A stretch of 64,000 nucleotides of DNA from Aporrectodea caliginosa (lineage: Eukaryota; Annelida; Clitellata; Crassiclitellata; Lumbricidae): positions 2,515,246 to 2,579,245 of the forward strand of contig JACEVL010000143.1 in NCBI GenBank assembly GCA_020284085.1, read 5' to 3'. Both the position numbers and the translations under genes were made by a program. The first letter of the stretch is position 1; each line of letters opens with the position of its first letter. A model generated the notes under the pieces. It was not told the origin of the DNA, made no database searches, and saw only the letters and a program-made list of their open reading frames with translations. Of this stretch, positions 31,654-42,494 are shown piece by piece.

Positions 31654-34600
31654 ATGTTTCAATCGTGGCAATTTATAAGCCTCGTTGTCCTGGCATATTC
31701 TGCTACAAGTCATCCGACTACCAAGACTGTCTTCACACCGTACACATCCACCACTTCTCTCAACTCACCGCACGCCGACGGGGCTACCACTTCTGATTAC
31801 CACAAAGTGGTAGTGACGAACGCTGATGACGGTGTTACCGGCGTCGTGGTGCCTGGTAACACCGAGACGAATGTATCTGCTAGTCAAGAGTTTCGAATGA
31901 GACCGAACTGGACGTGCTTCCTGTCTTGTGTCGACGATCACGTCCCCAGTCAGATCCGAAATCTGATAGACCTCGATGAAATCAAACTCATCGAGTACAG
32001 TCTGGTCTTTCCGTCGTACAACAACAGCCCGCTGATCTCCAACTTCACCATCTACAAGGCCGAGTCGTGGGCCCGTGCGTCTACGCGTCACGGCCAGACC
32101 CTCCTCTCGCTGTCGTTCAACTACGGGATCCTCTCCATGATGACCCTTTCCGTGGGGACGGCCGCCCTCACGATTCCACTGGCCGATCACCCGGAGGGCT
32201 GCATCCAGAGGCTCACGGAGACGGAACAGTTCGACCGGGTGATCTACCTGATGCTACGCGACTTCCAGGACCAACCGGAAGTAACCGTCACCGGAGAGGA
32301 GCGACTGTGTCACGAGGCGATCGTAAACAAAGACGGTTACGCCACGTTCGTCGACATGTGCTGCTACGAAGATGCCAGCACCTCAAGGGTCATCTGCGAG
32401 CCGGATGTGATCAACATCTGGCTCCGACTGCTCCAGCTCATCCTCTCCATCATCCGACTGGGAGTACTCTTCTTCGGTCCGCTTCTATTTGTGTCGGCCA
32501 TCGTCTCCATTTCACGCAAGAACTTCCCCTACATCGTCAAGCTGAAGGAACCGTTGACGAAGACCGTCGTGTTGATGCAAGAAGGAGTCCAGACCGAGCC
32601 CAACGTCACAGCCAAACAACGCCTCAACCTGGGACACGCTGAGGGCTTTGCCAAACTGAAGGCGTCCGTGGCCGCTGACGTCCAACTTGGGCAGCCGGTT
32701 CCGATACGGATATCACAGTACGACATCCTGGTAAGTTATAAGCGGACCCTGACCGAGAACAGTGTCCCAGTCGGTTTCTGGAGTGGACTTTTTCAAGCTG
32801 TGTTCCGGTGCAGGCTAGCCAACGTCGGTCCGTTTCGGGACTGCTGTCGTGCGCAGATGTTCCGGAAACCCGTATGCGGGATGGGGCACGAAACGAAGTG
32901 GATCTCATTCTGGTCGAAGGTTGGACTCGTCCTCATGGTACTGCTCATTCCGAGTCCCTACTACCTCCGCCTGTTCGTCTTCTACCAGTTCGAATACGAC
33001 GAAGTGGCTGCCCGCAAGGAGGCGGCCGCCCGTTTGGGATTGAAGGAACCGTTCAGCAGTAACCCACTGCACTACTTCACCCCAACCCACCCCATCTTTC
33101 TCATCATCTACCTCGTCTACTTCGTCACCGCAGGGGTCATCGGGTTCACGATGCGTCGCGACAGGGAGGGTGTCTTCCTGCGGATCATCGCTGGAGCCTT
33201 CGACGACCTTAACTCCCTCCAGTGGACCACAGTTCTCCACGTAATGGTCAGCAATATCATCTGGCCTTTCAAGCGCTTCGGCGTCGTCGGGTGCCTCGTC
33301 GCTGTGGTCTACTGGCCGCTGGCAATTCCGCTGTCAATCATCCTCTACGCCTTCTACTGTCTCCCAACCGTCTATGTGACGGTGCGAATGCTCTTCCACT
33401 CTAAGAACAGCTTCCTTCTGAGGACTACGAAACGTGTTCGAATCAGGCCTTACCGTGCCCGGAAACGACCGGACAACAGTATCAAACGCTTCGAGGTAGA
33501 GAGGTATATGAAGCGTGACCGGCGGAAAGGTTCCCTGGATCTGCCAGAGGGAGACGATTTAGATCTGGCGGAACTGGATGCTCTGCCGACGAAGTCTACC
33601 ATGCGGCAGGTGTCTGAAGCGACCTCAGTGGGGTCGACGATTTCAAGAGGAGGTGCTGAAAGGATGTTCGGGAGATGGTGTGCACTCGTGTTGGCATCGT
33701 TGCTGTGCGTGGCCGCCCTCTGCTCGTCGCTCGTCATAGTGTCGGAGTGTCTCGGGTGCATCGTCGAAGTCGCCCTCTTCACCCTGATGGGGGTGATCGT
33801 CAACGCCGCCGCCCTCCTCAAGTACGTCGCCCTCATTCTTCTGTTGGTCGTCTACAGCTACGACTGCTTCAACGACGTCCAGAAGAACTACCTAAAGCTG
33901 AACAAGACCCTCTTCTCGGAGGTCAAAGGACGGATCAAGGACATCGACAAGGTCACCAGCATGCCGTCCAACCTCCAGGAGAACCACGGGTTCAAGTCGC
34001 AGGAGCTGAGCGAGCAGGCGGACTACGAGGAACCGGACGATCTCGTGGCCAGATCACCCGGGTTCTGGCTGATCAACGACCTTGTCCTCTTCATCGACAA
34101 CGAAGACATGCCGAGGATTCCTCTGAAGCTCTTCGAGGAGGTCTGCCAGATCCGGGTGGCCGGTGTCCCCGGTCCGGTCTTCCGCGGTCAGCTGATGGCC
34201 CTCAAGCGCTTCTCGAAGATCGTCCTCTTCGTGTTCTTCGTATTCGTTGTGGTTCTGTCCTTCAGCGAGGCTTACAAGGTGTCCTCCACGAACCAGATGC
34301 TGGCCACGTTGGCCGGCGGGTTCCTTCCGCTCATCCTTCGAACCCTCATGGGATCCGGCGACGATTCTGAGATTGAACTCAACACGCTCAGCTTTCGAAG
34401 CAAGCTGGACGAAGTCATCAAGAACTTCTACCAGTATTGGCCGATTTACGATCTCCCCTTCGAGCTGGATCCTTCTCCAAAAGAGGAAGAGGATCAGTCA
34501 CCGGAAGAACGCCGGAAAAACTCGTCCTCGGTCTCCACCGAAGAGAACGGGAAACCCGTGAACAACACAGCTTCTGGAAAGACTCAACTGGAAACGGACA

Positions 34601-34740
34601 TTCCGCGTGGAGTGACTTTCAAGGTGGAAAAGACGGACGTTGTTGAGGTGGACTTCATGATCGATCTTCCGCTACAAAACACTGTTGTTTTGCCGCTACA
34701 GAACACTGGTGTTTTGTTGAACTTCGTTCCCGAAACGTGA
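31654..34740 (+). CDS. Large intronless multipass membrane protein, family unknown
   Basis: One uninterrupted frame of 1028 codons plus TGA. The frame is open upstream to 31585, but the first ATG in good context (GGAACCATGT) is at 31654 and starts a signal peptide (MFQSWQFISLVVLAYSATSH). Residues 25-255 form a secreted Thr/Ser-rich then Cys-containing region (NWTCFLSC, CCYED). Membrane segments lie near 258-286, 417-443, 478-500, 545-580 (one or two), 674-735 (two or three), 852-873 and 883-905. Hydrophilic parts include a long loop at 287-416 and a basic stretch at about 595-640. The C-terminal tail is acidic/Ser-rich with a small LPLQNT duplication. The gene is clearly richer in G+C than its flanks. 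A plasma-membrane receptor, channel or transporter is possible, but no known signature is seen. Very confident as coding, not as to function. Confidence 0.9.
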   Translation: MFQSWQFISLVVLAYSATSHPTTKTVFTPYTSTTSLNSPHADGATTSDYHKVVVTNADDGVTGVVVPGNTETNVSASQEFRMRPNWTCFLSCVDDHVPSQIRNLIDLDEIKLIEYSLVFPSYNNSPLISNFTIYKAESWARASTRHGQTLLSLSFNYGILSMMTLSVGTAALTIPLADHPEGCIQRLTETEQFDRVIYLMLRDFQDQPEVTVTGEERLCHEAIVNKDGYATFVDMCCYEDASTSRVICEPDVINIWLRLLQLILSIIRLGVLFFGPLLFVSAIVSISRKNFPYIVKLKEPLTKTVVLMQEGVQTEPNVTAKQRLNLGHAEGFAKLKASVAADVQLGQPVPIRISQYDILVSYKRTLTENSVPVGFWSGLFQAVFRCRLANVGPFRDCCRAQMFRKPVCGMGHETKWISFWSKVGLVLMVLLIPSPYYLRLFVFYQFEYDEVAARKEAAARLGLKEPFSSNPLHYFTPTHPIFLIIYLVYFVTAGVIGFTMRRDREGVFLRIIAGAFDDLNSLQWTTVLHVMVSNIIWPFKRFGVVGCLVAVVYWPLAIPLSIILYAFYCLPTVYVTVRMLFHSKNSFLLRTTKRVRIRPYRARKRPDNSIKRFEVERYMKRDRRKGSLDLPEGDDLDLAELDALPTKSTMRQVSEATSVGSTISRGGAERMFGRWCALVLASLLCVAALCSSLVIVSECLGCIVEVALFTLMGVIVNAAALLKYVALILLLVVYSYDCFNDVQKNYLKLNKTLFSEVKGRIKDIDKVTSMPSNLQENHGFKSQELSEQADYEEPDDLVARSPGFWLINDLVLFIDNEDMPRIPLKLFEEVCQIRVAGVPGPVFRGQLMALKRFSKIVLFVFFVFVVVLSFSEAYKVSSTNQMLATLAGGFLPLILRTLMGSGDDSEIELNTLSFRSKLDEVIKNFYQYWPIYDLPFELDPSPKEEEDQSPEERRKNSSSVSTEENGKPVNNTASGKTQLETDIPRGVTFKVEKTDVVEVDFMIDLPLQNTVVLPLQNTGVLLNFVPET

Positions 34741-35330
34741 GACGCCTGGAGTTCGTAACGCGGTGATAATGCTGAGTTAGTTGCTGTGCTTTGTAGCCTT
34801 GGGAATAGTTTGCTTCTTTGGCCAGTATGTTCCGTCATGGTGCTTCGCGGTCAAAAGATTCAGCAAAGCAAGTGGCTACCGTTGAGATGTCTTTTGAAGG
34901 CGCAATACAAATGTTTAGTTACGTAATGTCTTGAGGAAAGAATCGGTCGATGGATTGCAAAAGTAATCAAACCGCATTTATGATGATGACGACGATGATG
35001 ATGACGATAATTATGATTGCTAATGATTGATACTGACTGACGATGGTTGACTCTGAAAAATCAATCAATCAACAATTTCATAATTATATTCTCGAAATTT
35101 ATTGATTGATTGATCGTGCGGAGTTAGTTGATGATGATGATGATTGTGATGACGATTATGATGATGATCGATGTTGATAACGATTACACAAAGAACTCTA
35201 TAGTAACAATGACAGTGGCAACAGGAACTAGTGGTAATAGTAGTAATAAATTTAACAAATTGGTATTACAATAACAATAATAACGACAATAATTGTTTTC
35301 TTTCTTGTTAATAATACGGGGCCCCGCAGC
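34741..35330. other. 3' flank; possible poly(A) signal
   Basis: AATAAA at about 35245 could be a polyadenylation signal of the upstream gene. Several GAT/GATT repeats lie at 34980-35175. No other gene. Confidence 0.4.
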
Positions 35331-35339
35331 GACACTCCA

Positions 35340-35605
35340 CATGAAAGCCGATGTGGGGCCCTAGTCACGGCTCCCATGACTCCCATGGGCTATCTTGCTC
35401 CATAGAACTCGGGTGACACGCCCTTTCTGTCGCAGTGAAGTCCCGTTCTTTCTCCATGGTCGGTCCGTCAACATGCCAGTCCCAAACGTCTCCTGGTCTC
35501 AGTTCCATCAGCTACTAAAGACTACCTTCTTCTGCTTGGCCTGGGTCGGCAGCGCCTCTGAGTAGGGATCTTGAATGGGCGCTGTATAAGTTTTGATTGA
35601 ATAAT
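35340..35605 (+). mobile_element. LINE/SINE 3' end
   Basis: Contains CAGCGCCTCTGAGTAGGGAT and TTGAATGGGCGCTGTATAAG; the sequence upstream resembles a decayed LINE C-terminus. Confidence 0.6.
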
Positions 35606-35630
35606 TTATGCGAACCTCAGTGGTCTACAG

Positions 35631-36014
35631 CAGTGATGGGCAACTTACTGCCCGGGGGCCGGGTCTGACCCCTGGGGACCTTTGAACCGGTCCTTGACAT
35701 GTCTTTTATATTAGCATTATACCTGGCACTTGGGAACCCCTTATCCGTTTTATGTAATTTTCGAACTGAAGAAGCTTAAAGCATATTTTTTTACTGTAAT
35801 GTAGGACTGCAGGTATTAGGATAACTAGATTTCCTCATACAAATTATCTTCATTTACTTTGACGGTTATTCTGCAATATTTAGTTTGAATAAAATTAACA
35901 TTGTCAATTTCTGGGGCAAATGAATCTGCAAAAATTACCCAGAGATTGGCATATAGCCCATGAGCTGCTCTTAAATTTTAGGGCGGCTCTGTTGAAAGAA
36001 GTTGCCCATGCCTG
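35631..36014. mobile_element. hAT MITE, near-perfect 8-bp TSD
   Basis: Begins CAGTGATGGGCAACTT and ends AAGTTGCCCATGCCTG. The flanks GTCTACAG (35623-35630) and ATCTACAG (36015-36022) agree at 7 of 8 bases. Non-coding, 384 bp. Confidence 0.88.
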
Positions 36015-36805
36015 ATCTACAGCTACATGGGTCTTATTCGTGCGGGTTTTCCTGCGGTGAAAGAGCCACCCGGACTATGCAGAGCAGGTGGGAAAAGACT
36101 TGACGTTTGAACTCGCATCCCTTGACAGACGGGCCGGGCTTTGGTATGGCATGTCAAGGTAACAGACACTCTGGCAGCATCTTGCCTATCATCCACGTCA
36201 GCCTAGTCGCCGACGAAGCCGAGTCGACAGAAGATAGCGAAACATAGCACACTAACACAGATCACTTCATCCCACTGGTATTTGAGACTTTAACCCATCA
36301 ACAACAGTGGCCTAGTTTTCATAACAGAGTTGGGTGTTGTCTCACGTATAACCGGTGACACGTCAGAAACCGGCTATTTCTTTCAGCGCCTTGTCATTGT
36401 AATCCAAGCTTTAACGCCTTAGTCTTTCGGAGGCACTTTTGCCCACCGGATCTTGACGAGTTCTAGCCATCCCAGAATGGTTTTATATTCCCCGAATTAT
36501 TATTAATCAACTCATGAGAGATCATACATACCTGGACAACAATAATAAACACTCTCCCTAGCAGAGGACAGTTGTTTAATACAATCTCTGGATTTTGTCC
36601 TTTGGTTGCAATAATAATTTTTAATGTAACGATGGCCTGTAGTTCTACAAATCTTAGAGTGCGGGTGGGTTTAAGTGATCGGTTGGTGTAGTCCTATATA
36701 AGTAAGTTCATCTCTTGCCAGAAAGAGTTTGTTACTTGTCGGCCTCTGGTCGGTCAATGTTTGAAGTGGTTCGTTCTACCTACCTCGTTTGTTTAATAAT
36801 CCGTC
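36015..36805. other. Unique DNA
   Basis: No gene or repeat family recognised. Confidence 0.35.
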
Positions 36806-36807
36806 AG

Positions 36808-36811
36808 GTAA

Positions 36812-36842
<31 letters not shown>

Positions 36843-37045
36843 TGTATGTGCGTGTGTGCGCGTGTGTGTGTGTGAGTGCGTGTGAGTGTGTATGTGTGCG
36901 CGTGTTTGTGTATGTGAGTGTGTATGTTTGTGTGTGTATGTGAGAGAGAGAGAGAGTGTGTGTGTGTGTGTACGTGCGAGCGCGCGTGTGTGTGAAGGTG
37001 TGTGTGTGAAGGTGTGTGTGTGTGTGTTTGTGAGTGAGTGGTGTT
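36808..37045. repeat. (TG)n microsatellite
   Basis: TGTG tract with GAGA and CGTG interruptions. Confidence 0.95.
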
Positions 37046-37459
37046 TGTGCATATAATCGCTCATTATGTACACTCAATTACTGATTGCTTTCGTCGGCTC
37101 TCTGACCCGAAGAACATCTTATCAGAGGCCCATACATTGTCCTACTATAAATTTGCTTTGAAAATAAGAAGGATGTATGCAAGCTTAGTAAATACTGATA
37201 TCCTGTTCTCTTTTAACCCCTTCCTCCTTTCTTGCCTCCCTCCCTTGTTGCCTCTCTGCTTCCCTGTTTATCTGTGTGTCTACATCTGTCTCTCTCTCTG
37301 TCTATGTCTCACTCTCTTTCTTTAAAAGGTGAAAGCAGGTCTTTATAAAAAGAAAAATGAAATTGATTCTTATTAGCAATTACATTTTAGTGTTTGCTTT
37401 GCGTGATAATTGGCCTGCTTTCACAAAGTGAGTCCAAGCCTGATGTTAAAATTTGCAGA

Positions 37460-37556
37460 TTTCATTCATTCATTCATTCATTCATTCAGTCACTTATTAA
37501 CTCATGAATTTATATAGCGCCTCTTCGAGAGGACTACTCAGAGGCGCTCCAGACAT
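37460..37556 (-). mobile_element. LINE/SINE 3' end with (ATTC)n tail
   Basis: (ATTC)n at 37462-37488, then TTTATATAGCGCCTC and CTACTCAGAGGCGCTCC: the GCGCC tail in minus orientation. Confidence 0.7.
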
Positions 37557-37564
37557 TTGCTTGT

Positions 37565-38690
37565 TTACTTATTTGTTTTTTGAAAACTGGAAGTGATCAA
37601 AATAAATAATACGCGTTATCTGTCTGAAAATGGCTGAATGCAGCATCACAACGTAAACCGATATTTCTACGTAAACGTTTGTCAGCAGCTACAGATTTAG
37701 AACTTGTATTAGCTGAAACAGATACTGAAGATGAAGTGAGAAGCCAGTTTACAGGAAGCATTCGCACAAAACAACGGGAATAACTTGCAATAACTGCAAG
37801 GACCACCGACATATTTGACTGCCGTGAACAATAACGTAAAGTCTTGTTTCATGTTGCCTTTAGATTTCGCTGCACCTAACACAGACTATGGACTAATTTG
37901 TAGGCTATTGCTACAAATGAAGCCTCATTATATTTATAATGTTCTTGGATACATAGATCAGTTTAAAAGCATCAGTTTCTTATATTTGTTTATCCAACAA
38001 GTACAAGATGTACGCAATAATATAAAATATCGCTAATTAGGACGGTTCCGTTGTTAAAAATTATGTAGCTTCGAGGTGCATTCACATAATTCATGATAAT
38101 TGACAACTAAATATACCATTTTGTTCAGAAATGAATGCTGAATCCAATGATGTATTAGGCCTACTTGATATGATAATTATGTGAAACCAAACACGAAATC
38201 CGAGGGTGGTGGTAACCACCCCCAATTGGTAGCCGATGTCACAAAAACCTTGGTAGCCTGAAGGTTAATTATTAAAATGAATATTAATATTTTTATTATT
38301 TTTATTTTGTTTTCACCATAAAGGATGAAATGGCGTTGAAAATTACTTTAAACAAGGGAGAATGCACCTCGGAGTTGACCAGTCTTCGCAGATGACAGGC
38401 TCCTCAAATGTTAGTATGATTATGATTATTATAATCGTCATCATCATCATCATCGTCGCCGTCATCATCATCATCAATTTTTATTATTTTATCCGAGGTA
38501 AGTGTAATCCCTGAGGAATAAAAATATGTATAGTCAAAAACTGGCCTTTTTAAAATTAAAATGTCATACTGTGAATGGCAATAAATCGAAATTACATTCA
38601 AATTCTAAGTTCTGGCCAACTGTCAGGCTACGACTGGCACCATTTACAGATTTTCAGATAGCTAATCTTTTAAACTAATAATCTAATGAT
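37565..38690. other. Unique AT-rich DNA
   Basis: Contains a short GAT/ATC tract at 38436-38478; no supported exon. Confidence 0.35.
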
Positions 38691-40005
38691 CTAAATATAA
38701 TCATTTATATAGCGTCTTTGTCAAAAGACATCGAGTGACTTGTGCATGATATTGTTACGCTGCATCCTAGATCCGGATCATGACCAGACAAACTTGACGG
38801 TCTGGCTTCTACAAGATTTGCCCCCATTCGAATGGGAAATTAGAGGCGGCGTGTTACTCCAGATATGTTTCTTTGAGTAGCGTTCATTGTTAAGCATACT
38901 ATAGCTTTGTGTTAAGCATCTATGCACCTTGGTAAACCGTCTCTCGAAACCGCTTTCCTGTGTGAGAAACTCTACGTTTTTACAGGAGCATGGTGGCTTC
39001 AGAAGTATCTCTTGGAACTTTCACAGGAACTCCAACTCTTTAGAAGTACACTTGGAACTTTCATTAACCTCGGTGTCTTAGAGGCATCTCTTCGAACTTT
39101 CGCAGAAACTCCGTGTCTTTAGAGGCGTAGGCTACCTTAAAACTTTCACGGCAGCTCGACGCTTTTGCAAACTGTCTCTTCATTTGCGATATTCTTGCAG
39201 CTATCTACTGGGATGAGCCATATGCATGCGAATCTGATATCCAAGATGTTTCGATTCGTTGTCGTACTGTCTATCGTATTCGCTACGAAGGGTAATCGTA
39301 ATCGTAAACTCAAAACGTTTAAAGTGCTACTCTACTGCTAAACGCAAAGCACCAGCTTATTCAATCTAACGCAATCTTCCTCCAACTATTCAGACTCGAA
39401 ACTCTGTCATCGCCGTATCGAGTTTCTTGCTGCGATTTCGGCTGAATATGGTGAATAAGAGTCTCATACCTACGTCTGCTTAAAACCTCTCAATTGCATC
39501 AGAAACAATGTCCGGAGACAGCGAAATTACGTATGGAACGGATATAAGTCGTCAAGTTCCTCCTGTGCAAAGGTGCCACGGAAGACAACAGCAAAGAAGC
39601 GCTGAATGACAATTGCAAACGTTGGAAAATGTAACAAGTTTCTTTATGGTCTCCAGAAACTTCCCTTAGGCCTATATGCACCGCATATGCGCTAAGTAGT
39701 AGTAGCAGTAGTGGTAGTAGCAGCGTGTTTCTTGTTCCGATGTCAGCTGCAGCAAAATTGGTCTCTCAAACACACCTCCTTAAAATCTGTCAATAGCGTT
39801 GGAAGTTAAGAGTCCTAGTTTCGTAAGCCAAGCCAGTAAACCAGCCCTCGGTACCAAGCATAAGCGACTTCATTTTCATAGTCTTGGAATGTGGCAGCCT
39901 GGCAAGGCCTCTTCCTCGCCACAAACAGTGTACAGTTGATGTATTCATTCAGTTGTCAAGTTCGCGGAAGTAAAGCATACATCTTGAAATGTTATGTTAT
40001 GTGTG
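38691..40005. other. Non-coding; degenerate ACTTTC tandem at 38990-39165
   Basis: Four imperfect units of about 42-46 bp share GAACTTTC and CTTTAGA. A GCGTCTTTGTC tail fragment lies near 38710 and a CGCAGCGCTC-family fragment at 39295-39370. A (GTA)n run lies near 39700. Confidence 0.5.
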
Positions 40006-40218
40006 AGCACTTGTTATAGCGCCCCATCAAGATTTCTACTCAGAGGCGGTCCCGGCTACAGCGCGGACACTGAATCGGAGTTTCACGCCGAAGCTCATGA
40101 GCAATAATTGCGAGTGAAGGACTTGCCCAGGGTCCCTACGCGGCGGCTTGGGTGGATTCGAACCCGCAACCCTCCGGCTGCAAGGCACAGAACATACCCC
40201 TACACCACCGCGCCCCAC
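40006..40218 (-). mobile_element. tRNA-derived SINE, full length, minus strand
   Basis: The complement of 23367-23600: head with GGGTTGCGGGTTCGAATCC, body GTAGGGACCCTGGGCAAGTC, tail GAGCACTTGTTATAGCGCCC seen on the plus strand. Confidence 0.85.
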
Positions 40219-40301
40219 AAAATGTCATTCCGTTGTGTCGTGGATTTCAACGGGCGACCTCAAGTTGGCGGTCCAGAACGCTATTACCATTCGCAAAACC
40301 G

Positions 40302-40640
40302 TCATACGTAATAACTGGTGCATAAGTCTTGGCAGCTGTCACGCGGTGGGTAACCGGAAGAAGATTCCTGGGACTGTTCAATCGGTTCGCGACGACCTTC
40401 TCCTGCGAGGTCCATGACGGATTTGCGCATGGTCTCCTGATGGAGACTGTTGGAGCTGGAGTACCTGCATGGAGGGTGACCGCTGTCGGAAGAGCCGGCG
40501 GCGGGAGGCGGACCCACCAGCGGAGGCGAGTGTTGCTGTGGCTGTACAGGCATTCGCTCACTGTGGAGGCTGAACAGTGACAGTGAACTACTCGGAAGGC
40601 TGCGTCTGCGTCGATGGTTTTTCACCAGACTCTCATACAA
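40302..40640 (-). CDS. Type I receptor, last coding exon (cytoplasmic)
   Basis: 112 codons plus TGA, acceptor GTTGTTTTCAG|TTG, phase 0, matching the previous exon. It starts LYESLVKNHRRRRSLPSSSL and continues Ser/Pro/Gln-rich (MPVQPQQHSPP, EPIEQSQESSSG). No death or kinase domain is visible. Lies in a repeat-rich intergenic edge; the downstream SINE at 40006 could be in the 3' UTR. Confidence 0.75.
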   Translation of the reverse strand: MYESLVKNHRRRRSLPSSSLSLFSLHSERMPVQPQQHSPPLVGPPPAAGSSDSGHPPCRYSSSNSLHQETMRKSVMDLAGEGRREPIEQSQESSSGYPPRDSCQDLCTSYYV

Positions 40641-40679
40641 CTGAAAACAACAACAAAGAAGAAGAAGATGGTCACTCTT

Positions 40680-40795
40680 TTGGACAACCCCTCTGACTAG
40701 ACGCAGCGCTCGTGAATAAGCTGGTGCTCTGCGCTTGGCTTTCGAGTGGCGCTTTAGAAGTTTGGAGGTTACGATTACGATTACGAGTCCTTTAT
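40680..40795 (+). mobile_element. Short CGCAGCGCTC element, intact unit
   Basis: TGGACAACCCCTCTGACTAG, GCAGCGCTCGTGAATAAGCT, GGCTTTCGAGTGGCGCTTTA, then an (ACGATT)n tail. A tandem tail without TIRs suggests a retroposed sequence rather than a DNA element. Confidence 0.7.
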
Positions 40796-40799
40796 GCTA

Positions 40800-41155
40800 G
40801 CAAACTGAGAGGCAGTATGAAGTTTCAGCGATTTCATTTTCCTAGCCTCGGCATGTATAGGGTTAACAAGAGCAGTCCCTAGCCTCCTGAGAGGCAGTCA
40901 TGGGTATGAAGTGTTAGCGATGTCATTTTCTTAGCCTCGGCATATGAGGGCGGGTGACAAGTCCTCTCCCTCGCCGTCTCATCTTCCCACCGACAGTGTA
41001 CAGTCAGCGTACTCACTACAGCTGAGTTGGCTAGGGGAGCAGGTGGATCAGAAATCTCGAACCAAATTTCTGCCCTGGCGGGGATTTGAACCCCCGACCT
41101 CTCGATTAACAGTCCAGCTCGCTGCCCACTACACTATAGAACAAGACTGTCTTTA
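40800..41155 (-). mobile_element. tRNA-derived SINE
   Basis: On the minus strand a head with box A-like TAGTGTAGTGGGCAGCGAG and box B-like GGGGGTTCAAATCCCC. The body has a twice-repeated block (TTTTCTTAGCCTCGGCATAT and its partner at about 40838). The anticodon-like region and acceptor ends do not pair, so it is not a tRNA gene. Confidence 0.65.
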
Positions 41156-41574
41156 ATTCCAACAGTTTGTCCGTCTGTCTCCGTCTCTGTGCCCGTATGC
41201 GTGTTTGCAATTTGTAATGGTAGTCACAATTTTATATAGCGGCTCTACAAAAGACAGGTTCATCAAATGTGTTCGTGGCTCTGTTTGCGCGTGAGAGTGT
41301 GTATCAGTTAGTAAGTAAGTAAATCTGTCTTCCTGTCTGTCTATCGGTTTTTGTGTTTGCGAATCTGTTGGTCTGCCAATCTTTCTGTATGTCTATATAT
41401 CTGTTTGGTGTACTCGAACCAAATTTCAGCAGGTGGATCAGAATTAAAGCCATTAATATATGCATGCACACAACACAACTGTCTGTTTGTCCGTCTGTGT
41501 CTGTGTCTGTCTAGCAAGTGCCATATATTATTTGAGACCTACATACATACATTAATATATGTAATGTAATGTAA

Positions 41575-41840
41575 TGTAATGTAATTAGCAACTTCTATTG
41601 CGCCGGTGTCTAATGCACAAGGCATCAACCGATGGCACACCAAACCAATCCGTAATCAGGTCAACATCCAGAAGATCAGTCCGTAAGAGACAGAGAGGCA
41701 GCCTAAGGTGGATAAGCAATTTGAAAGAGGTAAGTTTTCAGCCGAGAACGAAATGACACAAGCGACTGAGCACAGCGCACAGACACAGGAAGAGAGTTCC
41801 AAAAAGTAGGTCCAGATACTGAAAAAGCTCGTTCACTCGT
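41575..41840 (-). pseudogene. LINE C-terminal remnant
   Basis: Same as 24245-24560: minus-strand FWNSL-type motif, GCATCAACCGATGGCACACC on the plus strand. Confidence 0.7.
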
Positions 41841-41859
41841 TCATATAATATGCATGCAC

Positions 41860-42002
41860 ACAACAAACTGTCTGTTTGTCTGTGTGTCTGTGCCTGCATG
41901 TTTGTGTCTCTTTCTGTGTGTCTGTGTTTCTGTGTGTCTGCTTGTGTGCGTGTGTCTGTCTCTCTGTTTGTCTGTTTGTCTGTGTGTCTGTGTGTATGTA
42001 TG

Positions 42003-42034
<32 letters not shown>

Positions 42035-42170
42035 TGTATGCATGCATGCATGCATGCCTGTCTGTCTGTCTGTCTGTCTGTCTGCCTGCCTGTCTGTCCG
42101 TCCGTCCGTCTGTCCGTCTGTCCGTCTGTCCGTCTGTCCGTCTGTCTGTCCGTTTGTCTGTGTGTCTGTT
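41860..42170. repeat. CTGT, (TATG)n and CCGT microsatellites
   Basis: Compound tract: TCTGTGTG, TATGTATG, CTGTCTGT, then TCCGTCTG. Confidence 0.95.
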
Positions 42171-42204
42171 CTACATCATCCGAGTATTAACGGCTGAATC
42201 TTAC

Positions 42205-42380
42205 AAGCGACGGTGGTTGCCTGCCACTATAACTAGGGTTGTAGTCGCTGTCTTCCGTGGGCTGAGGGTGTGCTGATGGCAAACTGGTCCGTGAACAGAT
42301 GGTCATCGATGATCCCAGCTGAACCGGAAGTCGAACGGGATGATCGAAGAGTGACGACGGATCAACGGATTCCACGGGGA
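42205..42380 (-). CDS. Type I receptor, cytoplasmic exon
   Basis: 176 bp, acceptor CGTGTTCCAG|TC, donor TCGCTT|GTAAGA. Reads IPVESVDPSSLFDHPV then a Ser/Pro-rich segment ending GRQPPSL. Phase fits both neighbours (2 bases in, 0 out). Squeezed between two long microsatellites. Confidence 0.68.
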
Positions 42381-42494
42381 CTGGAACACGCAACGTAGAA
42401 CAGTCATTACGCAATGTTATCAGGTGCACCTTTGCGAGGCTCTTATAACAAGGAACTATATAATTATAATCAGGGGTGTTAGCATCGCGATATA

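Noticed and set aside
35470..35500. Possible sixth twister core (GCCAGTCCCAAACG)
   Set aside because: Lacks CAAGCCTGG and GGAGGAGGG; chance similarity within a LINE end.
41064..41150. tRNA-Asn-like sequence
   Set aside because: Acceptor ends do not pair and a SINE body follows; tRNA-derived SINE head.
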